NCBI RefSeq assembly: GCF_030272615.1
Contig: NC_081413.1
Coordinates: forward strand, 146,298,476-146,362,475
Source: Cryptomeria japonica
Taxonomy: Eukaryota > Streptophyta > Pinopsida > Cupressales > Cupressaceae
DNA: 64,000 nucleotides
Direction of reading: 5' to 3'
Shown here: positions 21,867 through 33,143 of the stretch, in pieces
Layout: each line of letters begins with the position of its first letter
Position numbering within the stretch: the first letter of the stretch is position 1
Notes under the pieces: generated by a model
What the model saw: the letters and a program-made list of their open reading frames with translations, nothing else
Told to the model about the DNA's origin: nothing
Databases searched by the model: none
Program-made: the position numbers and the translations under genes

Positions 21867-23230
21867 TGTTGGATATCATTGGCATATGATAAACCAGTAT
21901 GTTGTCATTGATGTTAATTAGTTCAAGTGAACTGGTATGAAGAGGTATGAGGAGATTCAGTGAACCAGTGTCGGGGTTTCACTAAGTGTCCTTACCAGTT
22001 GGTAGTCTTAGCTCTATGGTTATTGGCTTGTCGATCCAGCTTATGTGATGAACTGATGATACTCTATGATCAAGGTGCCACATCAACTTTGAGAGCATAA
22101 AGGATTGAGGCATGAGAAGATCGACCGCATTTGAAGTCTACCTCGGGAATGACTATTCTTTCTAGTGGCATAAGAAGAAAATGTGATGGGTTACTGATTC
22201 CCATGAGTGGTGATGAATGAATGATGCAAATTGACTTGTGATCTGCTTGAGATTGTAAATTCTCTATGCAATATGTTTGGACAGTTAGGATGAGACTGCC
22301 TGTGTGGTAAACCTAAGATGTTTAGGGTTTAGGGTTTATGCCATCGACCTTTTTGTTACCTATAAGGTCGATGATGTTTATTTTGAAAAGTTGTTGGCAA
22401 ATGTTGTGTGTGTATCCGAGTGAAGAGATACTTGATACTTCCCAGACTAGTAAAGAGGGAAACTATAGAGTGTGACTATAGAATAGAGGATAAGAAAAGG
22501 ATCTGCCTTGACATGCAGTGTTGTTATCAGATCATAGTTTTACCTATTGTCTTTTAACCATTGCAACAGTTCAAAAATCCCTTTACCGGGTAGCTTTAAC
22601 AGGCTTATTGTAAAACCTGTAACCAGGTGACTCAAGATCATTGAGTTCTTTAAATCCTCTAGTGAGGTAACCTTTAATAGGGTTTCAACCTTTAACAACG
22701 TATATAGCCATCTCTTAACCGGGTGATCTCTAACAGGATCGGTTCATAACAGAACCTTATTGTAAATTCTTTAACTGGACTAAGCTCCTAACAAGGTGAG
22801 CTTCATAAGAGTTCAAAATAAGCATGTGGGTATTCATTCCCACCATGGTTTTTCCCATTTGGGTTTCCACATGAAAAATCTGAGTGTTATGTGTTATGCA
22901 TTTTTCATGTGATGTTTATGAAGTTTTTGGTTGAAAGATCATGCATGCAGATTTAATAGGTTATGGTATTACTAGCATACCATATGCATATGTTTATGGG
23001 TGAATGTTGATGTTGTAAATTGAGCGTATTTGATGTATTCAGACTTATCATTTTATGGTGTCTGGTGTCTTACTGTGTTAGACCAGTATTGTCATGGTTA
23101 AGTTCAGTAATGATGATAACTAGTTGGTAATGCTTTAGCTAGATAAGTTGTTGATAGTTTTTATCTATACTAATTCACTCCCCCCCTCTCAGTACCTATT
23201 GGGGTATCCGTTGTTCATTATTATTCATTA
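21867..23230 (+). repeat. 3' LTR of copia C1
   Basis: Starts tgttggatatcattgg and ends attattcatta; the terminal CA has become TA. It is followed at once by the aacaa duplication. The shared copia LTR block lies at 22838-22871. Confidence 0.95.
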
Positions 23231-23235
23231 AACAA

Positions 23236-25378
23236 GTGGAATCAGAGTTGGTTATGGAGTAGCTGGTGGAATAATTATTTGTGAACATTGACGCATTCCT
23301 TTGGGTGGACAAATCGTCGATTAGAGGTAGGTTGCACTTGTGTTGAAAAGATCAATGAGGGGAGGCAATTGAAACCGACAGTCACATTACTGAGTTGAGG
23401 CAGTTCACTAGAGTGGAAGAGGAGATGCTACCGAGAAGGACAAAACCCCAGAGGGTAGATAAGATGATGGAAGATTTCAAGAATGAAATCAGTAATTAAA
23501 TTTGAAACACTTTGGTTGGTTTGCGAAGAAACCTTGATTCTGACGATGAATATGAAGAATCTGGTAAAGATCTTGAGGAAGCTAAAGGACCGGAAGATGA
23601 AAGAGAGGAAAGATTCCTAAGAGAAATGGCACAAGTGAGTAAAGTTCATAAAGTTGAGGTTTCCAACTTTTTTGAAATGTTGAACCCGAAGGATTTGATT
23701 GATTGGATCAGAGAGTTGGAGGATTACTTCAAGTTTGAGGATGTCAAGGACCCATAGGGAGTCTGGTTGGCACAAACCAGATTGAAAGGCCTTGTTGCCT
23801 TATAGTGGAAAGAATTGCAGAAAGATAGAGTTGAGAATGGTGAATTGAAGATCACCTAGTGGAGATAGATGGTTGCATGATTGAAAGCCAAATTCATACC
23901 GGGAGACTATGAATTGGATTTGTTAAAAAGTTGCACAACCTGAAATAGAGGAACATTACTGTGAAAGAATATACTGAGGAATTCTATAAGGTGCTGATTA
24001 TATCTAGACATAGAGAGATGGATAGAGAAAAAGTGGCAAGGTACATCAATGGGCTTGCTTTTAAAATTTAGGATTAGATGAGTATGTTGAGGGTTTCCAT
24101 AGTTGAGGAAGCTTACCATTATGCTTTGAAGGCTAAGGAGAAGATGAGAAGAAGACAACCGAATAGAGGGGAGGAGAAATTCAAAGGACAAATGAGTGAC
24201 TAGTATGAAGAAACTGGTTGAGGAAGATGAATCAAAACCTAAGTGGAGTAAAGAACTAGAGAAGACGATATAGAGGAAGGAAAATAGCAGTACCGGTAGA
24301 GAGTTTCCTGACAAATATTTCAAGTGTGGAGAAAAAGGACATAGATTCTATGAAAGTAAGAAAGGAATGGCAAGACATTATTTGGCAAGTGAAGAACCAG
24401 AAGGTGAAGGTACCAGATCTGACTATGCATCGAAGCAAGGAGAATCCCTTATGTTCGGAAGAAAGGATACCAGATCTACTCAGAGGAAGAGTCTTTTCTA
24501 GATTGTGTGTAAATCAAGTGGTAAGTGTTGCAAGGTTATTGTAGATAGTGGAAGTACTCAAAATTTGATATCTGAGGAGATGGTTGTGAATCTTGGATTG
24601 AAGAGGCTTGAGCATCCATGTCCTTATGAGGTGAGTTGGTTACAAGATGATTAGAGAGATATAGATAACATATCAGTGTTTGGTGAATTCCAATATTGGG
24701 CTTTTCAGAGATGAAGTTTTGTGTGATGTTGTATCTATGAGTTCTTGTCATGTCTTGTTGGGAAAACCTTGGTAGTATGATAGAGGAGATATTTATGATT
24801 GTAGAAGAAACCTAGTCACTATTGAGAAGGATGTACAAAAGTTAAAATTGATTTCTTTGAAGGAGAAAGAGAAGGAGGTGAAGAATCTGAGTCTTGAGAA
24901 AAGTTGCAGTACTAAGAAACTGGTGGCAGAGGTTATACCAAAAGGTTTAATAGAACTAGTTGCAGAGGTTATACCAGAGGGTTTGAAGAAAGATCTGATA
25001 GATCCAATTATAAAGGTTATGTCGGAGGGTGACATGAGTTTGTAGAAGGACCTGGTAGTTGAGCCTGATGGATAGATGGAACTAGATGACAAAGAGCTTA
25101 TGGTGACAACCCAGATGAAGTCTCATAGAAGAAGCAAGCCAGAGTTGCAAAAGAAATAAGGTAGTGAACATAGACAATGTACAGATTTGAAGCAAAGAAA
25201 GAGAAACATAGAGAGTTGGAGGTTAGAGAAGTTGGTTGAGGTATTGAAGCAGCTAAAGAAGAGATTGGCAGATAAAGAAGATGTTTGGATCAAAAATGAG
25301 CATTGGGTCTTTATTTCAAATCCTTTTAGATGTTCATGAGTTGTCCCTCATGGAACATCTTTTTCTACCTAGTTTATT
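23236..25378 (+). pseudogene. Gypsy element G1: decayed gag and protease
   Basis: Begins with a primer-binding-like tggaatcagag (23237), two bases after the end of the G1 5' LTR once C1 is removed. The gag frame is open from 23512 to a TAG at 23755, with the retrotransposon-gag signature (NFFEMLNPKDLIDWIRELED, YFKFEDVKDP). It continues through many stops with WKELQKDRVENGELKIT and a CCHC remnant (KYFKCGEKGHRFYE, about 24318; its last Cys is lost). An aspartic protease follows (VIVDSGSTQNLISEE, about 24537-24580). A lysine/glutamate-rich linker at 24850-25045 contains a short internal duplication (VAEVIPKGL, VAEVIPEGL). No RT, RNase H or integrase was found before the 3' LTR at 25379, so pol is deleted or the copy was already non-autonomous. 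Confidence 0.75.
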
Positions 25379-25550
25379 TGATGCAGGAGCATCCCCAGTC
25401 GATGAGCAATATTGCATCAACCAAAAATATTTCCTTTCAGTTTTGTTCTTGTCTAGTTCTTTTATGTGTTCTTATCGGTTGACACCGGTAGTTGCTTTCT
25501 TTTCGTGGAAGATCTTATTTTTCAGTTTCCAGACTATTTCATGTGCTTAA
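25379..25550 (+). repeat. 3' LTR of gypsy G1, left fragment
   Basis: The 172 bases match the start of the G1 5' LTR (8519 onward) up to catgtgcttaa, where C2 inserted. The rest of this LTR is not found to the right of C2. Confidence 0.7.
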
Positions 25551-26622
25551 TGTTAGGAACCTGAAGGCAACTGAGAGGGGGGGGGTGAATTAGTTGTCAA
25601 TGAATTTCAACCCAAATACAACTTAATCAAACTTGATACTTAATACTGATAAACCAAACTTAATGACGGTTAAAAGAGTAACAATTAATATCAATATCAG
25701 TGAAACTTAATGCATAAAATAGAAAGAGAAACAACATCCACAACACATAACACATAAATTTTAATGTGGAAACCCTATAAGGGGAAAAACCATGGTGGGA
25801 AACCTTACCCACAATCAGATGGTACTACTGCAGATAGTATGTGTATACAAATGGGGTCTACACATGCATAAAGGCCAAACGCCTAGAGCACACTGCTCAA
25901 ATGAGAGTTGCAACGACTACACTAGGATGGTTAAATCCTAGAATAATGTACTACACAAAATAGCATCTCCAATGCTAGATTCAATACTGGTTAAGCTCTG
26001 ATAACCACCTTCAAACCTTCCTTGAACCTTCTATATGGTCTACTCATATTATCTTCAATATTCACACATACCATGTTATAATACCATAACCTTACATACC
26101 ATATCCCATATCTCATCAATTGAGATCTTATATATATACAAAACCTAAGATCAAATGTGTAGGTCGGATCACTAACAATATTATAGTTAAATAAACTACG
26201 AACAAGTCAAGATGAAATGCACCATGTCGGCTCAAAACATTTACAATAATATCCAATCAATAAATTATCTCCATAATGTGTCGTGCTGATCTAGAATAGA
26301 TAACGTATATTGGTCCATAACTAAGACCATTTTTCTGGTAATATTAAATATGTCAATCCGATTAGAACAATAACCAAAATACCAAAACCAAGTATCCAAA
26401 CCATGTCTTTGACATAATTAAGTGATTTCCAGATGATAAAAAGTCATCCTCAGTGCCAGTGAACAATATAACCTACTGGGGAACAATATACCGGTGCCTG
26501 TGCACAAGTCACTGAACTTGTCGGTGAACACAATGTGCCCGTTCAACATAACTAAAGACCTCCAGAAGGATAAGTGTTGACATCAATGATAAAACTAATG
26601 CAACATATCAATAATACCAACA
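25551..26622 (-). repeat. 3' LTR of copia C2
   Basis: On the plus strand it reads tgttaggaacctg to aataccaaca, 1,072 bases. It pairs with 45195-46185. The shared copia block (ggggaaaaaccatggtggga) is at 25781-25800. Confidence 0.93.
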
Positions 26623-27036
26623 ATCTCCCCCTTTGGCATGGATGGCAACACTAGATGGAAAAACATCTAAGTGCCAAAGTAGAATGCCAAAAACCAAAAA
26701 CCAACAATCTCCAGAATAGATCAATACCATAAATCAAAACCAGAATACAAAGAGTATATATCTCTCCCCCAATGAATTTTCTCTCCCCCTAGGATAATGT
26801 TTCCTAAACACAATTTTTTTCATAGATATCTCTCCCTCTTTGACATCAAATGCCAAAACAAAAAGAAAACCAGAACATATAACCAACTAATATGACCAAT
26901 TAATATAACCAACTACTCCCCATGTGAAGTAGCTCTCCTCCATCAAAGCCAAAAAAATGTTTCTCTGTTAGTTTCTACCGGTTTGATGCCAATATCCAAT
27001 TATCTAAGTCTCTATCAGTGAGGGTATTACCCCAAG
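26623..27036 (-). other. C2 3' UTR and polypurine tracts
   Basis: On the minus strand a PPT (ccaaagggggagat) ends at 26623. An upstream tract (gtcaaagagggagaga) lies at about 26828-26843, and further short CT runs on the plus strand lie at 26761-26790. Noncoding. Confidence 0.7.
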
Positions 27037-27599
27037 CTACTCTCTGAGATATTCAAAAGTTTCTTTAGGCAAAGGCTTAGTAAAGATATCTGCAATCTTC
27101 TCTTTAGTATTCACATAAACCAGTCTTACTTCTTTTGCTTCAACATTCTCTTTCAGAAAGTTATATTTGATATAAACATGTTTAGTCTTAGAATGAAATA
27201 TTGGATTCTTTGATATATCAATTGCTGCTGAATTATCACAATAAATGATTATAGTTCTTTGCATTTTACCTTTATGTCCTTCAACATTTTCTTAATCCAT
27301 AATACCTGAGTACAATTAGTTGTTGTTGTAACATATTCTAATTCTGCTGTTGATAATGATGTACAACTCTGCTTCTTGCTAAACCATAAAATCAATCTAC
27401 TAACAAGAAAGAATGCTCTTCTAGTGGTTCTCTTTTTGTCATCTACATCTCCTGCCCAATTTGCATTAGTGTATGCACATAAATCAAAAAAATTATCTTT
27501 AGGATACCATAAACCAAGATTTGTTGTGCCTTATAGATACTAGAAAATCCTTTTTACTGTTGGTTCATGATTTTATTTAGGATTACTCTATAATCTTGA
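27037..27599 (-). pseudogene. C2 RNase H remnant
   Basis: Read on the minus strand, the best frame, 27264-27037, contains YCDNSAAIDISKNPIFHSKT, a YNFLKENVEAKEVRLVYV block and the C-terminal copia signature DIFTKPLPKETFEYLRE. From 27599 to 27265 weaker RNase H similarity runs in shifted frames (for example ANWAGDVDD-like and TRRAFFL-like segments). The domain is separated from RT by the solo LTR at 27600-28669, which carries its own duplication, so the interruption is secondary. Confidence 0.82.
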
Positions 27600-28669
27600 T
27601 GTTGGTATTTTGGTATGGTTTTGTCATTGATGTCAACACCTACTAAACACTTATCAACTCTAGCATTTTGGAGTATCAACAACATTCACCGGCAAGCAAG
27701 TGACTTATGCATAGTCACCGGTATCTAGTACACCGACAAGATATAATGATCACCGACACTTGGAATGATATGGAAAACACTTGGTTATGTCGAAGACATC
27801 GTGTGGACACCTTGTCTTGGAGTTTTGTTTATTGGTATATTCACATTTGCATATTTGTTGTTACCAGAAAATAGGTCCAGGTTACACCGATAGGTTTATC
27901 TTTTCTAGATCGGCATGGCATGCTATGAAGATGATTTATTATTGTTGTAAATACATTAAGCCGACATGGTGAATCGGTTATTGCATAGGGTATTAATTAA
28001 TTTGTAAATTAATTTTATTGTAATATCTTGTAGAGCCGACCTACTTAAATTGGTCTTAGGGTATGGTATAAATGTAAAGTCTTATTTGTAAGATCGAATG
28101 TGGAATACAAAAAAAAGGATTGTGTGAAGGCATATGCGAGATTAAGAAGAGCTATACACGTAGACATCATTTGAAGGTTGAAGGAGGGTTTTTGTGAAGA
28201 CAATCAAAACTATATCGGTACTGAATCCAACATATGAAGATGCTATTTTGAGCCATACATTCTTATTGGATTTAACCATCCAATTGTAGTCAGTGTGACT
28301 CCTATTTTGTGATTGAGCAGTGAGCTCTAGGGGCTTGGCCTTTCTACATGTGCAGACCCCATTTGTATACACTTACTATCTGTAGTAGTATCATCTAATT
28401 GTGGGTAAGGTTTCCCACCACGGTTTTTCCCCTTACAGGGTTTCCACGTACAAATATTGGTGTTATGTGTTGTGGATGACTTTGTCTTTTTTTTTCATGC
28501 ATTAATCCTTACCAGTATTGCAATTAACTTTTAAAACTGTCTACGGGCATATTAGACTGGTTTACCGGTATTAAGCATTAAGTTGGTTAAGTTGTTTTTG
28601 GTTTGAATTTATTTGACAACTGATTCACCCCCCCCCCCCCCCACGCTCAGTTGTCTCCAAGATCTAACA
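27600..28669 (+). mobile_element. Solo copia LTR inserted in C2
   Basis: A 1,070-base LTR reading tgttggtattttgg to agatctaaca on the plus strand, flanked by the perfect duplication cttga at 27595-27599 and 28670-28674. No PBS or coding follows. Its reverse complement resembles the LTR at 48023-49083 (same family). It contains the shared block near 28413-28451 (cccaccacggtttttcccc, then agggtttccacgt) and a run of C at 28628-28642. Confidence 0.95.
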
Positions 28670-28674
28670 CTTGA

Positions 28675-29645
28675 GACAATACATATTGCATTCATTATAT
28701 CAGGTCTTGTTTGTGTCAAATATAGTTAACCTCCAATCATAGATTTGTATCTTATCGAATTAACAGGAGCTGAATCATCCTTCAATGTCAATTTATCAGT
28801 TGTAGTCATAGGAGTACTTACCGGTTTAGAGTTTTCCATACCAAATTTCTTTAATAGTTCCTTCAAGTATTTTGTTTGACATAAGAATATGCCTTTATCA
28901 GTTTGTGAAATTTGCAATCCTAAAAAGAATTTTATCTCCCCAATCATAGACATCTCAAATTTTTCTTGCATCTTGTTAGCAAAGTCTTTACAGAATCCAT
29001 CTTCTCCTCCAAAAATGATATCATTAACAAAAAATTCAATAACCAGGATGACATCAATAGTTTTGAAATATAAGTTGATGTCTGCATTACCTTTAGTGTA
29101 ACCAAGCTTCAAAATATATTTTTCCAATCTAGCATACCAAGCTCTAGGAGCTTGCTTTAATCCATACAAAACTTTCCTTAATCTACAAACCATATCTTTA
29201 ACATTTGTCAGTGAAAATCTATTAGGTTGTTCAATGTAAACTTCCTCTTCAAGATCATCATTTAGAAATGCACATTTTACAACCATCTGATATACTTTAT
29301 AGTTCTTATGAGTTGCAAATGCAAGAAATAATCCGACTGCCTCAATTCTAGCTATTGGTGCAAAGGTTTCATTATAATCAATTCCCTCTTTTTGTGAATA
29401 TCCTTTACACACTAATCTTTCTTTGTTCCTGATTACCTTACCATCTTCATTAAGTTTATTTATGAATAGCCATTTAGTTCCAATTACATTTTTGTCTTTA
29501 GGTCGGGGAATTAATGTCCATGTATTGCTCTTTTCAATTTGTCCTAGTTCATCTTCCATTGCTTTAATCCAATGTTCATCTTGACAAGATTCAATAACAA
29601 ATGCTGGTTCAATTTGAGAAATTAATCATACCTCTTCATTTTCCA
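28675..29645 (-). pseudogene. C2 reverse transcriptase
   Basis: Open from 29559 to 28726 on the minus strand (277 codons), with weaker continuation on both sides. RT signatures: TWTLIPRPKDKNVIGTKWLF, RLVCKGYSQKEGIDYNETFA, GLKQAPRAWYARLEKY, and the catalytic box as FFVNDIIFGGED, in which the first of the paired catalytic aspartates (FVDD in C1) is Asn. It ends near NSIRYKSMIGG at a TAA. The Asp-to-Asn change should inactivate the enzyme. The order is C2 integrase at higher coordinates, then RT, then RNase H, as expected on the minus strand. Confidence 0.92.
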
Positions 29646-31311
29646 ATCTTCCTCTTGTCATAACACATTGATACTTGCTCCCAATTATTTGATTTTTTGA
29701 GTGATTTAGTCTTACATACCTAGGTTTATTCACATGTTGTTGTCCTTCAGTCACTGTGGAATTCTCTCATGATGCTGGTGTGACTGGATCCACATTTTGT
29801 ACCAGTCCATTCTGTATAGGTTCATTTATGATCATCTCAACTACCAGTTCAAAATCTACAGACCTTGAATTTCCTCTAAATTGTTCATCTATCTTCACAT
29901 TAGCACTCTCAATTATTTTCTGCAATCTTTTATTAAAACATCTATATGCCTTGATCTTAGATGATTAACCAAGAAATATTCCTTCATCACTTCTAGGATC
30001 AAATTTACAAATATACTCATCTCTCCTAATATAGCATTTTCTTCCAAAAATTATGAAGTATTTAAGAGTGGGAGTATTACAAAACCATAGTTCATAAGGC
30101 ATCTTACCAGTTTCACCTTTGATGTTAGTGTAAACCATTGTATTCACTACTTCTCTCCAATACACATGAGGTAGATTTACTTCCAATATCATGCTTCTAG
30201 CTGCTTCCAGAATAGTTCTGTTCTTCCTTTCCATAATTCCATTTTGCTGAGGTGTCCGGGGTGCTGATAGTTGTCTTTTGATTCCATTTACTTCACAGAA
30301 TGTATTAAATTCCTTAGATGTAAATTCACCTCCTTGATCTGATCTCAAATATTTGATTTTCTTACTAGTTTCATTCTCTACCATTGCCTTGAATAGTTTG
30401 AATTTTTCAAAAGCTTCTGATTTCTCCCTAAGAAAAGTAACCCAACAAATTCTAGAATAATCATCAATAATTAGCATAAAGTATCTACCTCCTTGTAGAC
30501 TTCTTGATCTTGCCAGACCACACAAGTCAGCATGAATTAAATCAAGAAAATTATTGGATTTCTCATAAATACTTTTAAAAGTTATTCTAACTTGCTTTCC
30601 CATTTGACATTCCTTACATACCAGATTATGAGGTTTCACAATCTTAGGTAAATCCCTTACTGCCTTAGTTGAACTGATCTTTACAATGCAATCAAAATTT
30701 ACATGACAAAGTCTCTTATGCCATAACCAACTTTCATCAATATGTGCAATCAAGCATGTCTTATCACTGTTGTTCAAATGAAAGATATTACCTTTAGTCT
30801 GATTACCGTTTGCAATCACCAATCCAGTTTTGTTCATGATTTTACATTTGCCATTCTTGAATTGTAACTGAAATCTCTTTTCAACTAATTGACCAATACT
30901 CAAAAGATTATGCTTCAAACCTTCAACATAATAAACATTGTCAGTATTGTGCTTACCATCCGAAGATATTGTGTCTTTTCCTTTGATCAAACAAGCTTTA
31001 TCATCCCCAAATCTTACTAGAGCTCCACTATATTCCTGAAAAAAGATAAGAAATTACTTTTATTACCAGTCATATGATGTGAACATCTGAAATCTATGAT
31101 CCATTCATCCTTTTCTTCATTTTAGTTGCCAGAGCCTGCTCTACTAGTGGAATAGTGAGTGTCGGTTGTTCTTCTTTTATTCCAACAAAATCCCATCCAT
31201 TGTCTATTGGTTCTTCATTAGAATCATCAATAATTGCCTGATTAGCATAGTAACAATATTTATCTCTATTATTCTTAAATATGTATCTCTAATATTCAGA
31301 GTTAGGCTTAT
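29646..31311 (-). pseudogene. C2 protease remnant and integrase
   Basis: Read on the minus strand from 31311. The protease is reduced to a WIIDFRCSHHMTG block near 31100, where DSG has become DFR. The best frame, 30990-29965 (341 codons), holds the gag-pre-integrase zinc region (WHKRLCHVNFDC...VCKECQMGK) and the integrase core: HADLCGLARSRSL, SDQGGEFTSKEFN, and the PRTPQQNGIMERKNRT block with the third catalytic acidic residue. The frame stops at 29965 (EGIFLG then TAA). From 29964 to 29646 the hinge toward RT is low-complexity with broken frames. Upstream sequence is separated by the T1 insertion at 31317-44104. Confidence 0.9.
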
Positions 31312-31316
31312 ATGTT

Positions 31317-32972
31317 TGTAGCGTCGTAAATTGTACGCACTCGCTAGGGTGGTACAATTTCACACCTAGTTTAGCACCCGCCTTAGTGCATTTTGCATTT
31401 TGCATTGCATTTCTCCTTAAGCACTTAATTAATCAAATTAATTAGGTCTAAGGTCCCATTTCATCATTCTCTACATCACAAAGTTGGGCCCTTTCACTAA
31501 AGCGCGCCCTTCGCATTTTATTCCTTCAATACATCACTTAATCAAAAACCCTAATTAAGTCCTATTCCAAACTTGGGGGCTTGGTTTTGGGGTCAAAACA
31601 TCTCGAAATCACCTGTAACTTCGGGATTCTCTCTAAAATCATCATATCCGACAGCCCTGAAAATTTGGTGAAAAGTTGTCAGGACCGTGGCGCCCGGTGC
31701 ACATGGTCCCGGACATTTTTCCCGAAATTTTAGGAGCGCGATCCAATCATAAAATAAAGCTTAACCCCAATAAATTGGCAGGATATTCAATCTCTAGGTC
31801 GGCCAAAATACGAATTTACGATCTAGGGTTTCATACATAAAAGCTCTCTTTCCTCATTTGAAGGGAGGGGATTTTTTGTTTCCAAGAACTTCATATGCAG
31901 CGAAAGAGTAGATCTTTGAGGACTTCAACATCTTACAACATCTTTCTATCAAGCATCTATCAAATTCATTCATCCACTTAGGGCTTGGAAGGCATTGAAG
32001 AACAATAGGAGATTACCGACTGAAGATTGGCTTGTACTCCTCCCTTGAGGGTTGGGTATGATTTCGTATTGTTTTCATGTCTTTGCATAAGCTTTGATAC
32101 ATCATTTATTCATGCTTTAGATCACATTGCATCTTGATTTAGAGCATTTACATTATCATTTGCAAGCAATTAGGGTTTACTTTCTAGGTTGCTCTAGTTT
32201 GTTTTCTTGCATTTTAGACCTTGCACACACACTAGGTTTGCACACACAATACATTTTACAAAACAACTTGGCTATTTGTGGAGGTGGAAATCACCGAAGC
32301 GAGGGTTTGACTAAGGCAAAACCCTATATAGCTGCCTCTCCCCCTTTTCAGATATTATTGCAGGTTTCAGGATTCGGACGACGCCGCGGGATACAGATCC
32401 GGAGAGAGAAGGTTGGAACAGCACTCTATGTGAAATTGCAGAGCAGGAGACTGGGACAGGGGCGCTGGGTGCCCTAGTCCTGCTAGGACAGGGGCACTGG
32501 GCGCCCTGGTCCCTGGGACGGAGGCGCTGGGTGCCCTGGTCCTCCGAACAAACAGTTTGCAGACAGTTTTCAGACAGTGTTTCAAAGTGCAGAACAGTGG
32601 TTTCCGATGCAGTTTTCAGGACAGTGGCGCCCGCGCCCCCGTCCCGAGCATTTTCAGTCCGATTTTGACTCCGGGTACATATCTGCATTCTTATTTTATC
32701 CTTACATTTACAGCTGTTCATTGTTTAATCTCAATTCTGCAATCTTGTTATTGGTTCATACTTGCATTTTGGGATTAGGGTTTGAACTTGCATTACTTAA
32801 TCTTACAATTTCAACAAGGGAATAGAAATCCTAATAGATATCCCGTGGCTCTCTCTTTCACGAAAAGAAGTAGCCAATTGTGCGATATCTCTAGGCTCTT
32901 TCGTATTCCGTAATGTGTGTCAAGAGGTAGGATTAGGGCATGTTAACCTAGTCTCACTTTTTCCCCCACACA
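31317..32972 (+). repeat. 5' LTR of T1
   Basis: Starts tgtagcgtcgtaaattg and ends tcccccacaca. It includes three imperfect ~31-base repeats centred on gggcgccctggtcc at about 32453-32547 and further ggcgcc sites near 31690 and 32624. Confidence 0.97.
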
Positions 32973-32974
32973 TT

Positions 32975-32992
32975 TTGGTGAACCCGACGTGA
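32975..32992 (+). other. Primer-binding site of T1
   Basis: ttggtgaacccgacgtga begins two bases after the LTR, where a PBS is expected, and has the tgg start complementary to a tRNA CCA end. I do not recognise the tRNA. Confidence 0.7.
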
Positions 32993-33143
32993 AATCTATC
33001 ATTGCTTCCTCTTGCATTGCATGTGTTAGATCTAGATCTAGATTTAGTGTGTTTTCATTTCATTTTCATTAAAAAAGAAAAAGAAAAAAAAAAGAGTGTG
33101 TTTCTTTGCATTATGTGTTTAAATTTTATGCAATCTTTTCAAA

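Larger units (their letters stand above)
9329..23230 (+). mobile_element. Complete Ty1/copia element C1 (interrupted by N1)
   Basis: Copia element with two LTRs (9329-10673 and 21867-23230), an initiator-Met-type PBS, gag-pol and a PPT. It is flanked by a perfect 5-base duplication, aacaa, at 9324-9328 and 23231-23235. Without the nested N1 element it would be about 7.2 kb. It sits at the LTR/PBS junction of the older gypsy G1. The polyprotein frame is broken by several stops and at least two frameshifts, so the copy is no longer autonomous. Confidence 0.95.

Noticed and set aside
24793-25092. Minus-strand Ser-rich frame
   Set aside because: Shadow of the lysine/glutamate-rich G1 linker on the plus strand.
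32127-32477. Coding ORF in the T1 LTR (also at 43292-43957)
   Set aside because: The frame differs in length between the two LTRs, has no domain and overlaps LTR repeats; treated as chance.
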